Positions 1 to 6,947 of a stretch of 24,252 nt of DNA are shown here, piece after piece. The DNA lies in the NCBI GenBank assembly GCA_018694455.1, contig JABHNP010000237.1:1-24252 (forward strand). The letters run 5' to 3'. The position numbers and the translations under genes were made by a program. The notes under the pieces are model-generated. The model had not been told where the DNA came from, ran no database searches, and was given only the letters and a program-made list of their open reading frames with translations. Source of the stretch: Planctomycetaceae bacterium (GTDB lineage Bacteria > Planctomycetota > Planctomycetia > Pirellulales > UBA1268). The first letter of the stretch is position 1. Every line of letters starts with the position of its first letter.

Positions 1-547
1 GAGCAGGATGGAGACCAAGTGTTGTAGGGTGGCTTGGTAGAGTCACAACGAGGAGAGAAGAATTTCCAAGGAGAAAGTCAATACACTGACTAGCCAAAAA
101 TTGATCGGATTCATTTCTTGAAATACAGTCAAAACGTGTAATTATAAAAAGTCTTGAGCGGTCATTTGAGTCGTCCACTGGTTGAGCATCTGTCATTAAC
201 AATTTTTGAACTGGTAGAAGCGAACCAGTGGAACGACATTTTCTGATCACCTTAGATAGTGAAGAACCCTCTGTGAATGTATAAAAACCGGGTAGGCTAT
301 CACATTGGTTCAAGGCAGTTCGAATTTCCCATTGGTTTATAATATTGCGTAACCAGTTTTCTTGCAGATTGGGCTGGCTACCGCATCCCACAATGAGAAG
401 ACCTTGTGGTGTCTGTGTTTGAAATTCTGATTGAGCAGCCGATGCAATGATTTTCTCAATGCAATACTCAGTGGTAAAGCCAGAAAGAAGTTCAAAAGAT
501 AGTGGCTGGCTGGATGTGACAGTTGCCATCGTAAGGCCACGTTGCAT
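1..547 (-). CDS. Unrecognised protein, 3'-truncated by the window edge; possible degenerate DnaA/Hda-like AAA+ protein
   Basis: An open frame without a stop runs from ATG 545-547 (or the in-frame ATG 527-529) to the window edge, giving at least 182 residues; the upstream in-frame stop is at 557-559. No clear ribosome binding site is seen for either start. I do not firmly recognise it. Its order of elements loosely recalls DnaA/Hda AAA+ domains: a hydrophobic strand ending in Gly-rich GLLIVGCGSQPN (49-60) where a P-loop would lie but without the GKT/S signature, then KLLMTDAQ (115-122) resembling the LLIDDIQ Walker B of DnaA, then SSLLVVTLPSHPTTLGLHPA (163-182), which resembles the 'VLTSDRPP...L' stretch before the DnaA SRL motif. 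There is no signal peptide. It lies 104 bp downstream of the cysteine desulfurase on the same strand. Coding status is fairly sure from the long open frame; the family is an inference. Confidence 0.6.
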   Translation of the reverse strand, partial: MQRGLTMATVTSSQPLSFELLSGFTTEYCIEKIIASAAQSEFQTQTPQGLLIVGCGSQPNLQENWLRNIINQWEIRTALNQCDSLPGFYTFTEGSSLSKVIRKCRSTGSLLPVQKLLMTDAQPVDDSNDRSRLFIITRFDCISRNESDQFLASQCIDFLLGNSSLLVVTLPSHPTTLGLHPA

Positions 548-651
548 TTCGAGGTGTCATGTGAAGGCAGCCATGCCATTGGAAAAAGAGCTGTATCCTT
601 TCAAACTCTCCTCGATCCTAAAAGGTTATGACATTCATTCGCATGCTGCAA

Positions 652-1872
652 TCACCGGGGATAAATGAGGTGTCTCGAGGTACAATTTTTCAGAATCTGA
701 CAGATTCTCTCCGAAGCTTCTTTCAGATCAGATTCAATTGTTGTGTAGCCAAAGCTAAACCGAATAGCAGACTGAATCACTGGCTTGGAAAGGTTTATTG
801 CGATCAGTGCGGGAGCTGGTTCTTGGGAACCACTTGCACAAGCTGTTCCTGTCGCAACGGCAATACCCTCGAGGTCTGCCGCCATCATAAAAGCTTGGCG
901 ATCAATACCGGGAAAGGCAATTGTCGTTATATGTGGGCTACGTGGTGCGTTTTGACAAACAATGACCGGAGTCACGCTGATACGCCTGGCATACTCACAA
1001 ACGATTGATTCAAAAGTATCCTTCAATCTCGCAAGGCGTAGAGTTTCTATCTGTTGACGCTCAACTGCTTGTTGAACTGCCTTCTGACAACCGGCTATTA
1101 ACGCGAGGGGTTCAGTGCCACCGCGCATTTCAAATTGTTGGGGCCCAGGAAAGACAGGTGAATACTCAGCATCTTTCTTTACGATTAGGCATCCGATACC
1201 CCGTGGCCCACCAAATTTATGTGGAGCGAAAGTGAGACTCGTAGCGTTGATGTCAGTGAAGGAGATCGGGATCTTTCCCACAGCTTGGGTTGCATCGACA
1301 TGAAGAGTACACCGAGTGACTGAGCCGTTGATGATTTTATGAATTTCAGGCATGTTTTCTATCGTGCCGGTTTGTCCACATACAAGCGTTGTCGAGAGAA
1401 AAATATTTGGGTTTATTTCATTCGTCGGAGCTGTTTTGATTGATGTATTTTGCTTCGTAGAAGAGAGCAAATCATTGAGGCTCCGAGTGCAAAGGCAACC
1501 CTTTTGATCGAGTGGAAGTGTCACTCTAGCTGCAGAGAATACATCCAGAGACTCTGCTGCACCCCGAAGGCTTTCATGGTCTCGTTGACTCGTCACCAAG
1601 GCTGTGGGGGCCTGATTTTTTATTCCGAAGAGAGCCAGATAGTTAGCCTCAGTGGCACCTGATGTAAAAATAAGTGTGGCATCAGGGCATTTGAGATCTT
1701 TGAGTATTTGTGTACGAGATTCATCGAGCTTTTGATATGCACGCCTACCAGCGGCGTGTGGACTTGACGGGTTTGCAAAACAACGAATCTGAATACGAGT
1801 CATCGTATCGGCCACAACGGGGTCGACAGGAGTCGTTGCAGCATGATCAAGGTAAATCTCACGGCTTGACAT
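652..1872 (-). CDS. Cysteine desulfurase (NifS/IscS-like, class V aminotransferase fold)
   Basis: A 406-residue PLP enzyme predicted to release sulfur from L-cysteine as an enzyme-bound persulfide plus alanine, supplying Fe-S cluster or tRNA thiolation pathways in the cytoplasm. Visible family marks are YLDHAATTPVDP near the N-terminus (7-18), SGATEAN (71-77), RDHES around His99, HVDATQAVGK with Asp193 and Gln196, the Schiff-base Lys219 in APHKFGGPRGIG, and the sulfur-accepting Cys345 in GTACASGS. The length matches NifS/IscS proteins (about 390-405). The start at 1872 sits immediately before the YLDHAATTP block, so an upstream start is not needed. It lies 22 bp downstream of gmd and may be cotranscribed with it. 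No iscU, iscA or suf scaffold gene is in the window, so the sulfur acceptor is unknown. All catalytic residues are present. Confidence 0.92.
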   Translation of the reverse strand: MSSREIYLDHAATTPVDPVVADTMTRIQIRCFANPSSPHAAGRRAYQKLDESRTQILKDLKCPDATLIFTSGATEANYLALFGIKNQAPTALVTSQRDHESLRGAAESLDVFSAARVTLPLDQKGCLCTRSLNDLLSSTKQNTSIKTAPTNEINPNIFLSTTLVCGQTGTIENMPEIHKIINGSVTRCTLHVDATQAVGKIPISFTDINATSLTFAPHKFGGPRGIGCLIVKKDAEYSPVFPGPQQFEMRGGTEPLALIAGCQKAVQQAVERQQIETLRLARLKDTFESIVCEYARRISVTPVIVCQNAPRSPHITTIAFPGIDRQAFMMAADLEGIAVATGTACASGSQEPAPALIAINLSKPVIQSAIRFSFGYTTIESDLKEASERICQILKNCTSRHLIYPR

Positions 1873-1894
1873 GGGCAGAGAGTGTGTCCGGAGG

Positions 1895-2905
1895 TTAGAC
1901 GTTGTATTGATTGCGCGTATTTTTTAGATCAGATTCGACCATCATGGCAATCAAGTCTTGAAAACGAAGCGTAGGTTTCCAGCCGAGAGTTTCTTGGGCT
2001 TTGGTAGCATCACCCGCGAGGGCATCAACTTCGGCGGGTCGTTCAAATTGAATGTCGTATTCGACGTAGTCGCGATAGTCGAGTCCGACATAATCAAACG
2101 CGTACTTGCAGAGCTCTCGTACTGAGTGCGATACACCTGTTGCAATGACATAATCAGCGGGTTTGTCTTGCTGTAGCATAAGCCACATTGCATATACAAA
2201 ATCCCCAGCAAATCCCCAGTCACGTTTCGACTCAAGGTTTCCAAGAAGGACTTTTTCTTGAAGCCCTAATTTTATTCTGGCAGCGGCTTGGGTGACTTTA
2301 CGCGTCACAAAGTTTTCACCTCTGCGAGGACTTTCGTGATTGAATAAAATACCACTGGAAGCATGGAGTCCGTAACTCTCACGATAATTTACGGTGATCC
2401 AGTGACCATACAGTTTTGCGACACCGTACGGTGAACGCGGAGCAAATGGAGTTGTTTCTCGCTGTGGTGTCTCAGGCACATTTCCGAACATTTCCGAAGA
2501 AGAGGCTTGATAAAATCGAACTTCGTTACCCGATTGTTGTTGAAGCTCTCGGATGGCTTCTAGTATTCGGAGAACGCCGAGACCAGATATTTCAGAAGTG
2601 TAGTCCGGCTGTTCAAAACTAATTCGAACGTGGCTTTGTGCAGCGAGGTTATAGACTTCATGTGGCTGGATGTTGCGAAGAAGACGGACAAGGCTCATCG
2701 TGTCAGCCATGTCTCCATAATGCAGTTCTAGGCGGCCATCTGAGTCATTATGTCGATCAAGTAATCCATGGATACGGGAACTAAGATTACTTGTCCGTCG
2801 CAGCATGCCATGAACTTCATACCCTTTTGAAAGCAAAAGTTCTGCCAGATACGACCCATCCTGTCCAGTGATTCCGGTAATAAGTGCTCGGTGAGATAGT
2901 GACAT
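1895..2905 (-). CDS. gmd: GDP-mannose 4,6-dehydratase
   Basis: A 336-residue extended short-chain dehydrogenase that converts GDP-D-mannose to GDP-4-keto-6-deoxy-D-mannose, the precursor of GDP-fucose, GDP-rhamnose and related deoxysugars of surface polysaccharides. The Rossmann NADP motif GITGQDG is at 11-17, followed by the family marks GMLRRTSN (33-40) and YNLAAQSHV (85-93). Catalytic residues are Ser136/Ser137 and Glu138 in ASSSEMFG and the YxxxK pair Tyr160/Lys164. The substrate-binding stretch NHESPRRGENFVTRK is at 189-203, and SKRDWGFAGD (226-235) is also typical. Length fits bacterial Gmd (about 320-370). The start ATG is at 2903-2905, right before the Rossmann strand. No epimerase/reductase (fcl, rmd) is adjacent; the immediate same-strand neighbour is a cysteine desulfurase 22 bp downstream. 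Confidence 0.95.
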   Translation of the reverse strand: MSLSHRALITGITGQDGSYLAELLLSKGYEVHGMLRRTSNLSSRIHGLLDRHNDSDGRLELHYGDMADTMSLVRLLRNIQPHEVYNLAAQSHVRISFEQPDYTSEISGLGVLRILEAIRELQQQSGNEVRFYQASSSEMFGNVPETPQRETTPFAPRSPYGVAKLYGHWITVNYRESYGLHASSGILFNHESPRRGENFVTRKVTQAAARIKLGLQEKVLLGNLESKRDWGFAGDFVYAMWLMLQQDKPADYVIATGVSHSVRELCKYAFDYVGLDYRDYVEYDIQFERPAEVDALAGDATKAQETLGWKPTLRFQDLIAMMVESDLKNTRNQYNV

Positions 2906-3103
2906 GAGCTGGTGTAGTAGTGCTTACTAAGGAAATGAATTGGCTCGTACAAACAGAGCCTATCGGTACATGATACTCACCTCACGGACAGAAGTGGCTC
3001 TAGAACTCGTGCCAAGAGTGATGGCAGCGGCGGAAAAACTTTCGTGATGGGCGAAAGTGTCGTACGAAGCCCAGAAATCTGGTTTAAGATCCTTGGGATA
3101 TGA

Positions 3104-3151
3104 AAGAAAAAATGCCGGTGCGAGGAGATATGGTTTCACTCGCACCAGCAT
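3104..3151 (-). terminator. Intrinsic terminator after the FKBP gene
   Basis: Read on the minus strand, a 13-bp stem (arms 3139-3151 and 3112-3124, one G-U pair) with a 14-nt loop is followed directly by a T-rich tract (about 3105-3112). It begins only 8 bp after the FKBP stop codon at 3159-3161. It separates FKBP from gmd, so gmd should have its own promoter between about 2906 and 3100. The 63-residue open frame starting at 3151 begins inside this stem and is not accepted as a gene. Confidence 0.88.
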
Positions 3152-3158
3152 CGCTCAA

Positions 3159-3644
3159 TTATTTCACATCCAGTAATTCAACTACAAAATGCAATGTTGC
3201 ATTGGGTGGAATCACCGGGGGGGCACCACGCGCGCCATAGCCAATGGCACTTGGTATCTGAAGTTCAATCATGCCACCTTGAGCAACAAGTTGCATGCCT
3301 TCAGTCCATCCAGGAATTACACCATTGAGGGGAAATTCAATGGACTGGCCTCGCTTATACGAACTATCGAAGACAGTTCCGTTGTCGAGCCAGCCATGAT
3401 AATGAACTGAAACCGTGTCTGCAGCGGTTGGTTTCTCACCACTGCCGGTACGCAATACACGGTATTCAAGACCAGTTGCAGTTTTTGTGAAACTGCCAGG
3501 AGCTGATGCATCAGTAGACCCTGCACCATCGGGTAATGTCGGAAGAGGGATATCGGCAGATTGTGATTCAGCGGCCATAGTTAAGACACTCACGAAAATA
3601 AGAGAAACGAGCAACGCCATAAAAGTTTTGGCAACAGCACGCAT
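3159..3644 (-). CDS. Exported FKBP-type peptidyl-prolyl cis-trans isomerase
   Basis: A 161-residue protein with a Sec signal peptide (residues 1 to about 25, hydrophobic core ALLVSLIFVSVLTMA), a Pro/Gly/Ser-rich linker (about 30-52), and one FKBP domain (about 55-161). The proline-pocket residues of FKBPs are recognisable: Tyr82, Phe92/Asp93 in GTVFDSS, Phe104, Val109/Ile110 in NGVIPGW, Trp113, Tyr136 in IGYGARG, and Phe153 in LHFVVEL. It is expected to catalyse prolyl isomerisation and help fold exported proteins in the periplasm. It lacks the N-terminal dimerisation domain of Mip/FkpA types, so it is a minimal FKBP. The start is well supported by a strong ribosome binding site. A terminator follows at once, and the M24 peptidase stop lies 144 bp upstream, so it is probably monocistronic. 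Confidence 0.95.
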   Translation of the reverse strand: MRAVAKTFMALLVSLIFVSVLTMAAESQSADIPLPTLPDGAGSTDASAPGSFTKTATGLEYRVLRTGSGEKPTAADTVSVHYHGWLDNGTVFDSSYKRGQSIEFPLNGVIPGWTEGMQLVAQGGMIELQIPSAIGYGARGAPPVIPPNATLHFVVELLDVK

Positions 3645-3648
3645 GGAA

Positions 3649-3656
3649 ACCTCCTT
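3649..3656 (-). promoter_or_regulatory. Strong Shine-Dalgarno for the FKBP gene
   Basis: On the minus strand AAGGAGGT lies 4 nt before ATG 3642-3644. It is an almost full anti-16S match, which is unusual in this window where several genes show weak or no Shine-Dalgarno, and it fixes the FKBP start. Confidence 0.85.
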
Positions 3657-3788
3657 GGTAAGGGACAGCTAAAAGAGTACCAAAAAAGTATCTTTGCGGC
3701 ATCTCGTGGTGATGAGATTTGAACTTTTGGATAAAAATATTACCACCAGACAGTAAAACATTGAAAACAGCAGTTATTTTATCGTCGA

Positions 3789-5087
3789 TTACGCGTGTTG
3801 TAAGGATGCTATCCAGTCTTCAATATCATTCGTCTGAAGAGGAATATCCTGACAGAGATCGACGGGCCCGGACTCAGTGACAAGCACATCATTTTCGAGG
3901 CGAATTCCAATTCCTTCTGCAGGGAGATACAAGCCAGGTTCCACCGTCATGACCCAACCAGACTCAAGGGGTCCATCCGATGGAGCTGGATCATGAACAC
4001 CCAGACCAAGTGAATGACCGAGTCCATGCATGAAAAAGTCTTTGCATGCAGGATTTTCTATGGAATCAGATGCGTATTGATTTTGATTAATGAGGCCAAG
4101 CTCACGGAGTTCTTCAGCCATTTGATGCTGGGCATCCCACTTCCATTGTGAAAGTGTTGCACCAACAACAGTTCTTTCAATCGAGCTTTGTAATACCCGA
4201 AGTACTGCCTGATAGAGTTCTTTCTGTCGAGGTGTGAAACGACCTGAGACAGGGAAAACGCGTGTTACGTCTGCTGTATAATTTGCATGATTCGCTCCGA
4301 CGTCAATCAGAAGAAGATCACCGTCTTGGCAAGGGCCGTTATTATTAATGTAGTGAAGTGTGCAGGCATTTTTTCCAGAAGCAACTATGGGCTCATACCC
4401 CATGGTTGCCCGTTGTCGAGTAAATTCTCCAATGAGTTCTGCTTCGAGTTCATATTCTTTGACACCTGGTTTCAGGTGTGACAAAACTTTATCAAGACCA
4501 TGTTTTGTAATTGCGATAGCATCTCGAATAATATTGACTTCAGCAGTACTCTTTACCGCACGAAGGTCGTGGAATATCGGCGCTAATCTGTGAAAGGAAT
4601 GTAATGGATAGCGATCAAGAAACTGCCGTGCCATGCGTAGATCACGTGATTCAATGCCAAGACCAGCACGACTGTGTTCATTTGTATTGAGAACGATAGA
4701 GTCTTTCTCAACGAGGAGTGGATGGAGTGTAGTAGCAAGGTTGTCAGACCAGAAAACAGTACTGATTCCAGAAATTGTTTGGGCCTTTTCTTTTGTGAGG
4801 CTGTGCCCTTCCCATGTTTCGAGGCTTGCATTTGGCTCTCGTATAAAAAGCATCTCTCGATGGGCTGGATTCATTGCATCCGGAATAAGGACAGCAACAC
4901 TTTCGGGTTGTTCTATTCCGGTGAGCCAGAAAAGATCAGCCGCCGGGACATACCGCACAACACCGTCACCATTCGTTGTGAGGGGATCAGCTGCATGCAC
5001 TATCGCGACACTGTTCGGGGGCAGTCTGGCAGCCAACTGCTTTCGATGTTCAGTAAAAAGGGCCGAATCAATTGGATCATGTCGCAT
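3789..5087 (-). CDS. pepP: Xaa-Pro aminopeptidase (M24B, aminopeptidase P-like)
   Basis: A 432-residue cytoplasmic metallopeptidase expected to remove an N-terminal residue preceding proline. The N-terminal AMP_N-type domain covers about 3-150 and the pita-bread catalytic domain about 180-420. The five dinuclear metal ligands are all present: Asp262 in LLIDVGAN, Asp273 in TADVTRVF, His354 in FMHGLGHSLGLGVHD, Glu383 in TVEPGLYLP, and Glu398 in IRLENDVLVT. This spacing is very close to that of E. coli PepP. His245 (TLHYINN) and His358 are also conserved. The frame is open up to 5273, but that extension of 62 residues overlaps the neighbouring membrane-protein gene and has no family similarity, so ATG 5085-5087 was chosen; MRHDPIDSALFTEHR is a typical family N-terminus. 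It starts 37 bp after the upstream gene and is probably cotranscribed with it. Confidence 0.93.
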   Translation of the reverse strand: MRHDPIDSALFTEHRKQLAARLPPNSVAIVHAADPLTTNGDGVVRYVPAADLFWLTGIEQPESVAVLIPDAMNPAHREMLFIREPNASLETWEGHSLTKEKAQTISGISTVFWSDNLATTLHPLLVEKDSIVLNTNEHSRAGLGIESRDLRMARQFLDRYPLHSFHRLAPIFHDLRAVKSTAEVNIIRDAIAITKHGLDKVLSHLKPGVKEYELEAELIGEFTRQRATMGYEPIVASGKNACTLHYINNNGPCQDGDLLLIDVGANHANYTADVTRVFPVSGRFTPRQKELYQAVLRVLQSSIERTVVGATLSQWKWDAQHQMAEELRELGLINQNQYASDSIENPACKDFFMHGLGHSLGLGVHDPAPSDGPLESGWVMTVEPGLYLPAEGIGIRLENDVLVTESGPVDLCQDIPLQTNDIEDWIASLQHA

Positions 5088-5124
5088 GGGCGGTCTCTCA
5101 GGGTGGTGAAAACTGATGCGAGTC

Positions 5125-5412
5125 TCACCGACGTCTAGAATCTTCCATTTTTCGCAAATCCTGAGCAGCTCGAGTCGCCTGTTTCTCAAGGTCTCGTTCC
5201 ACTTGAACTGCTCGTTTTTGATCGATATTGAAGCTTGGTCGATAACCATTCCATGAGATAGAGAGAACACCACTCACGACCAAAATCGGCACCGCAATAA
5301 CAATGAGCATTGCGATCCATCGTGAAGTGACAACTTGGCGAACAGGTGCAGGCATGCCATAGGTAACCAGACCAAGGATTTTCTGAGCAAAGTTTTGTTT
5401 GGAGCGTGCCAT
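5125..5412 (-). CDS. Small single-pass membrane protein, function unknown
   Basis: A 95-residue protein starting at ATG 5410-5412, with GGAGA about 11 nt upstream as a possible ribosome binding site. Residues 1-30 are basic and amphipathic; one transmembrane helix follows at about 32-52 (WIAMLIVIAVPILVVSGVLS). The C-terminal 40 residues are highly charged (VERDLEKQATRAAQDLRKME) and look like a short coiled coil ending in SRRR. The frame could extend to 5523, but that region lies across the DUF1501 terminator, so the short form is preferred. No family is recognised. It is 37 bp upstream of the M24 peptidase on the same strand. Positive residues precede the helix, suggesting the N-terminus is cytoplasmic, but the tail is also charged, so topology is uncertain. 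Confidence 0.72.
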   Translation of the reverse strand: MARSKQNFAQKILGLVTYGMPAPVRQVVTSRWIAMLIVIAVPILVVSGVLSISWNGYRPSFNIDQKRAVQVERDLEKQATRAAQDLRKMEDSRRR

Positions 5413-5476
5413 ACAAGAAATTCTCCGGAGACATTTGGAAATCAATGTGAACTGTCTAGCCGGAGAATCTAGAAAT

Positions 5477-5514
5477 GCAAAAGCCGTGAGGCAAGAGGGC
5501 TTCACGGCTTTTGC
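5477..5514 (-). terminator. Intrinsic terminator after the DUF1501 gene
   Basis: A perfect 13-bp inverted repeat (arms 5477-5489 and 5502-5514, GC-rich core with AAAA/TTTT at the base) with a 12-nt loop, 24 bp after the DUF1501 stop codon in the direction of transcription. The T-run lies within the stem base and continues as ATTTCT after it. The symmetry means it could also act on plus-strand transcripts. It ends the DUF1549/DUF1501 transcript before the small membrane protein gene. Confidence 0.85.
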
Positions 5515-5538
5515 TGAGATCATTGAGATAGTCGTTTA

Positions 5539-6834
5539 TTAGGACAAAACATCATAAATTGGGTCGCCACCGCCACCGATTTTGAACGGCCTTCCATTTG
5601 GAGCAAAGTGCTCTTTATTTGGATCGAGGCCGCATGCAACTGTGATGGTACTGTTGAAATCTGTGAGCCCGACAGGGTCTTCGTCAATGCCATGACCCTT
5701 TTCGTCAGATTTACCGTAGACGGCGCCACCTTGAATACCAGCTCCTGCAAGTAGATATGAAAAAGCTGCGGGGTGATGATCACGACCAGCATTTTGATTG
5801 ATGGCTGGCGACCTGCCGAATTCACTCGCCAAAACAATCAGTGTTTCATTGAGAAGGCCACTGCTATCGAGATCACGAATGAGTGCACCAAGTGCTTTAT
5901 CAAGAGCAGGCCCTTTTGTTGACATATTCGTGGCGACATCATTATGCATGTCCCAGCCACCGTAATCGACTTGCACGAAGCGGACGTCTGCTTCAACTAA
6001 GCGTCTTGCGAGGAGCGCTCCAAGTCCTACCTTGGAAGATCCGTATCGTTCTTTTACTTCATCAGACTCTTTGGTCAGATCAAATGCCTCTAGATCTGTA
6101 CCACCCATAAGTGTGACGGCATCTTTATACATTTGGTTGTACGACTCAAGTTGATACCCAGCATAACGTTTTCGGAAATTCGAATCGATACGATCAGCAA
6201 GTGTGAGCCTTCGTTTGAAAACAGCTTCTGTCAGATAGCTTGGAAGCTCTGTGTTTTCAATTCCTTTTTCTGGATCAGCGACGGGGACAGGAGTAAGCGA
6301 CGGGTCAAGAAACCCTGCACCAGGATGGCCATTTCCACCACTATTGACTAACACATATGGTGGCAGTCCTGGATTCATCTTGCCCATTTCGTTGGCAATC
6401 CATGCACCCATTGACGGATGTCGAATACTGTTAAGTACTGGATAAGATGTCTGCAACCAGTACCGTGCTTTACTGTGATCTGCGGTTTCCGTTGTCATTG
6501 ATCGAACAATAGCAAGTTTGTCTTGTAGTTCTGCCAGATTGGTCATGTGTTCGCCAAAGACAATGCCTGGTGTTTTTGTTTTTACAACACCAACATCGCC
6601 CTGAATATCTGGCCGATCGGGCTTTGGGTCAAATGTGTCAATATGACTCATTGCTCCACCCATATAGAAGTAAATAACCTTCTTTGCCTTTGTAGCTTTT
6701 GATGCGTCCGCTGCTTCGAGCATACGCGACCACGGTGATACAAGACTGACACCAAGAGTTGAGGCAATACCTGAAAGAATGGCCCGCCTGGAGTGTCGAT
6801 CTTCAACACATTTTGCATAACGATCGTGAAACAT
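5539..6834 (-). CDS. DUF1501 family protein with Tat signal
   Basis: A 431-residue member of the DUF1501 family, related in fold to the alkaline phosphatase/sulfatase superfamily but without an established activity. The N-terminus carries a twin-arginine signal (SRRAIL at 15-20, followed by a hydrophobic stretch to about 38), so export of a folded protein, perhaps with bound metal, is predicted. Family blocks seen are YMGGAMSHIDTFDPKP (57-72), DHSKARYW (119-126), YGGWDMHND (291-299), LASEFGRSP (335-343) and GRDHHPAAFSYLLAGAG (350-366). ATG 6832-6834 was chosen because AGGAG lies 8 nt upstream; the alternative ATG at 6852 would overlap that Shine-Dalgarno. It follows DUF1549/DUF1553 paralog 1 by 113 bp without an evident terminator, the usual planctomycete gene order, and is probably in the same transcript. 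Confidence 0.93.
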   Translation of the reverse strand: MFHDRYAKCVEDRHSRRAILSGIASTLGVSLVSPWSRMLEAADASKATKAKKVIYFYMGGAMSHIDTFDPKPDRPDIQGDVGVVKTKTPGIVFGEHMTNLAELQDKLAIVRSMTTETADHSKARYWLQTSYPVLNSIRHPSMGAWIANEMGKMNPGLPPYVLVNSGGNGHPGAGFLDPSLTPVPVADPEKGIENTELPSYLTEAVFKRRLTLADRIDSNFRKRYAGYQLESYNQMYKDAVTLMGGTDLEAFDLTKESDEVKERYGSSKVGLGALLARRLVEADVRFVQVDYGGWDMHNDVATNMSTKGPALDKALGALIRDLDSSGLLNETLIVLASEFGRSPAINQNAGRDHHPAAFSYLLAGAGIQGGAVYGKSDEKGHGIDEDPVGLTDFNSTITVACGLDPNKEHFAPNGRPFKIGGGGDPIYDVLS

Positions 6835-6842
6835 AATATGAA

Positions 6843-6847
6843 CTCCT
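6843..6847 (-). promoter_or_regulatory. Shine-Dalgarno that decides the DUF1501 start
   Basis: AGGAG on the minus strand lies 8 nt before ATG 6832-6834. It sits just inside the first codons of the longer possible frame (ATG 6852), so the shorter protein is favoured. Confidence 0.7.
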
Positions 6848-6947
6848 GTCATGTGTACGGTTGGTGAGTTGGTGATGTGCGTTTTGGTTCATTGGTCATT
6901 TGCTATCAAAAGATAACGCGTGCTGAATGAGCCTGTTTGTGTTTCGA

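Noticed and set aside
2960..3151. 63-codon minus-strand open frame between FKBP and gmd
   Set aside because: It begins inside the stem of the FKBP terminator (3112-3151), has no ribosome binding site and its sequence shows no domain-like pattern.
4633..5138. Two plus-strand open frames of about 155 codons opposite the M24 peptidase
   Set aside because: They are antisense to a gene with all catalytic residues intact, and they show no family resemblance or ribosome binding site.
5088..5273. N-terminal extension of the M24 peptidase by 62 residues
   Set aside because: It overlaps the small membrane protein gene in another frame and has no match to the aminopeptidase P N-terminus, which begins naturally at 5087.
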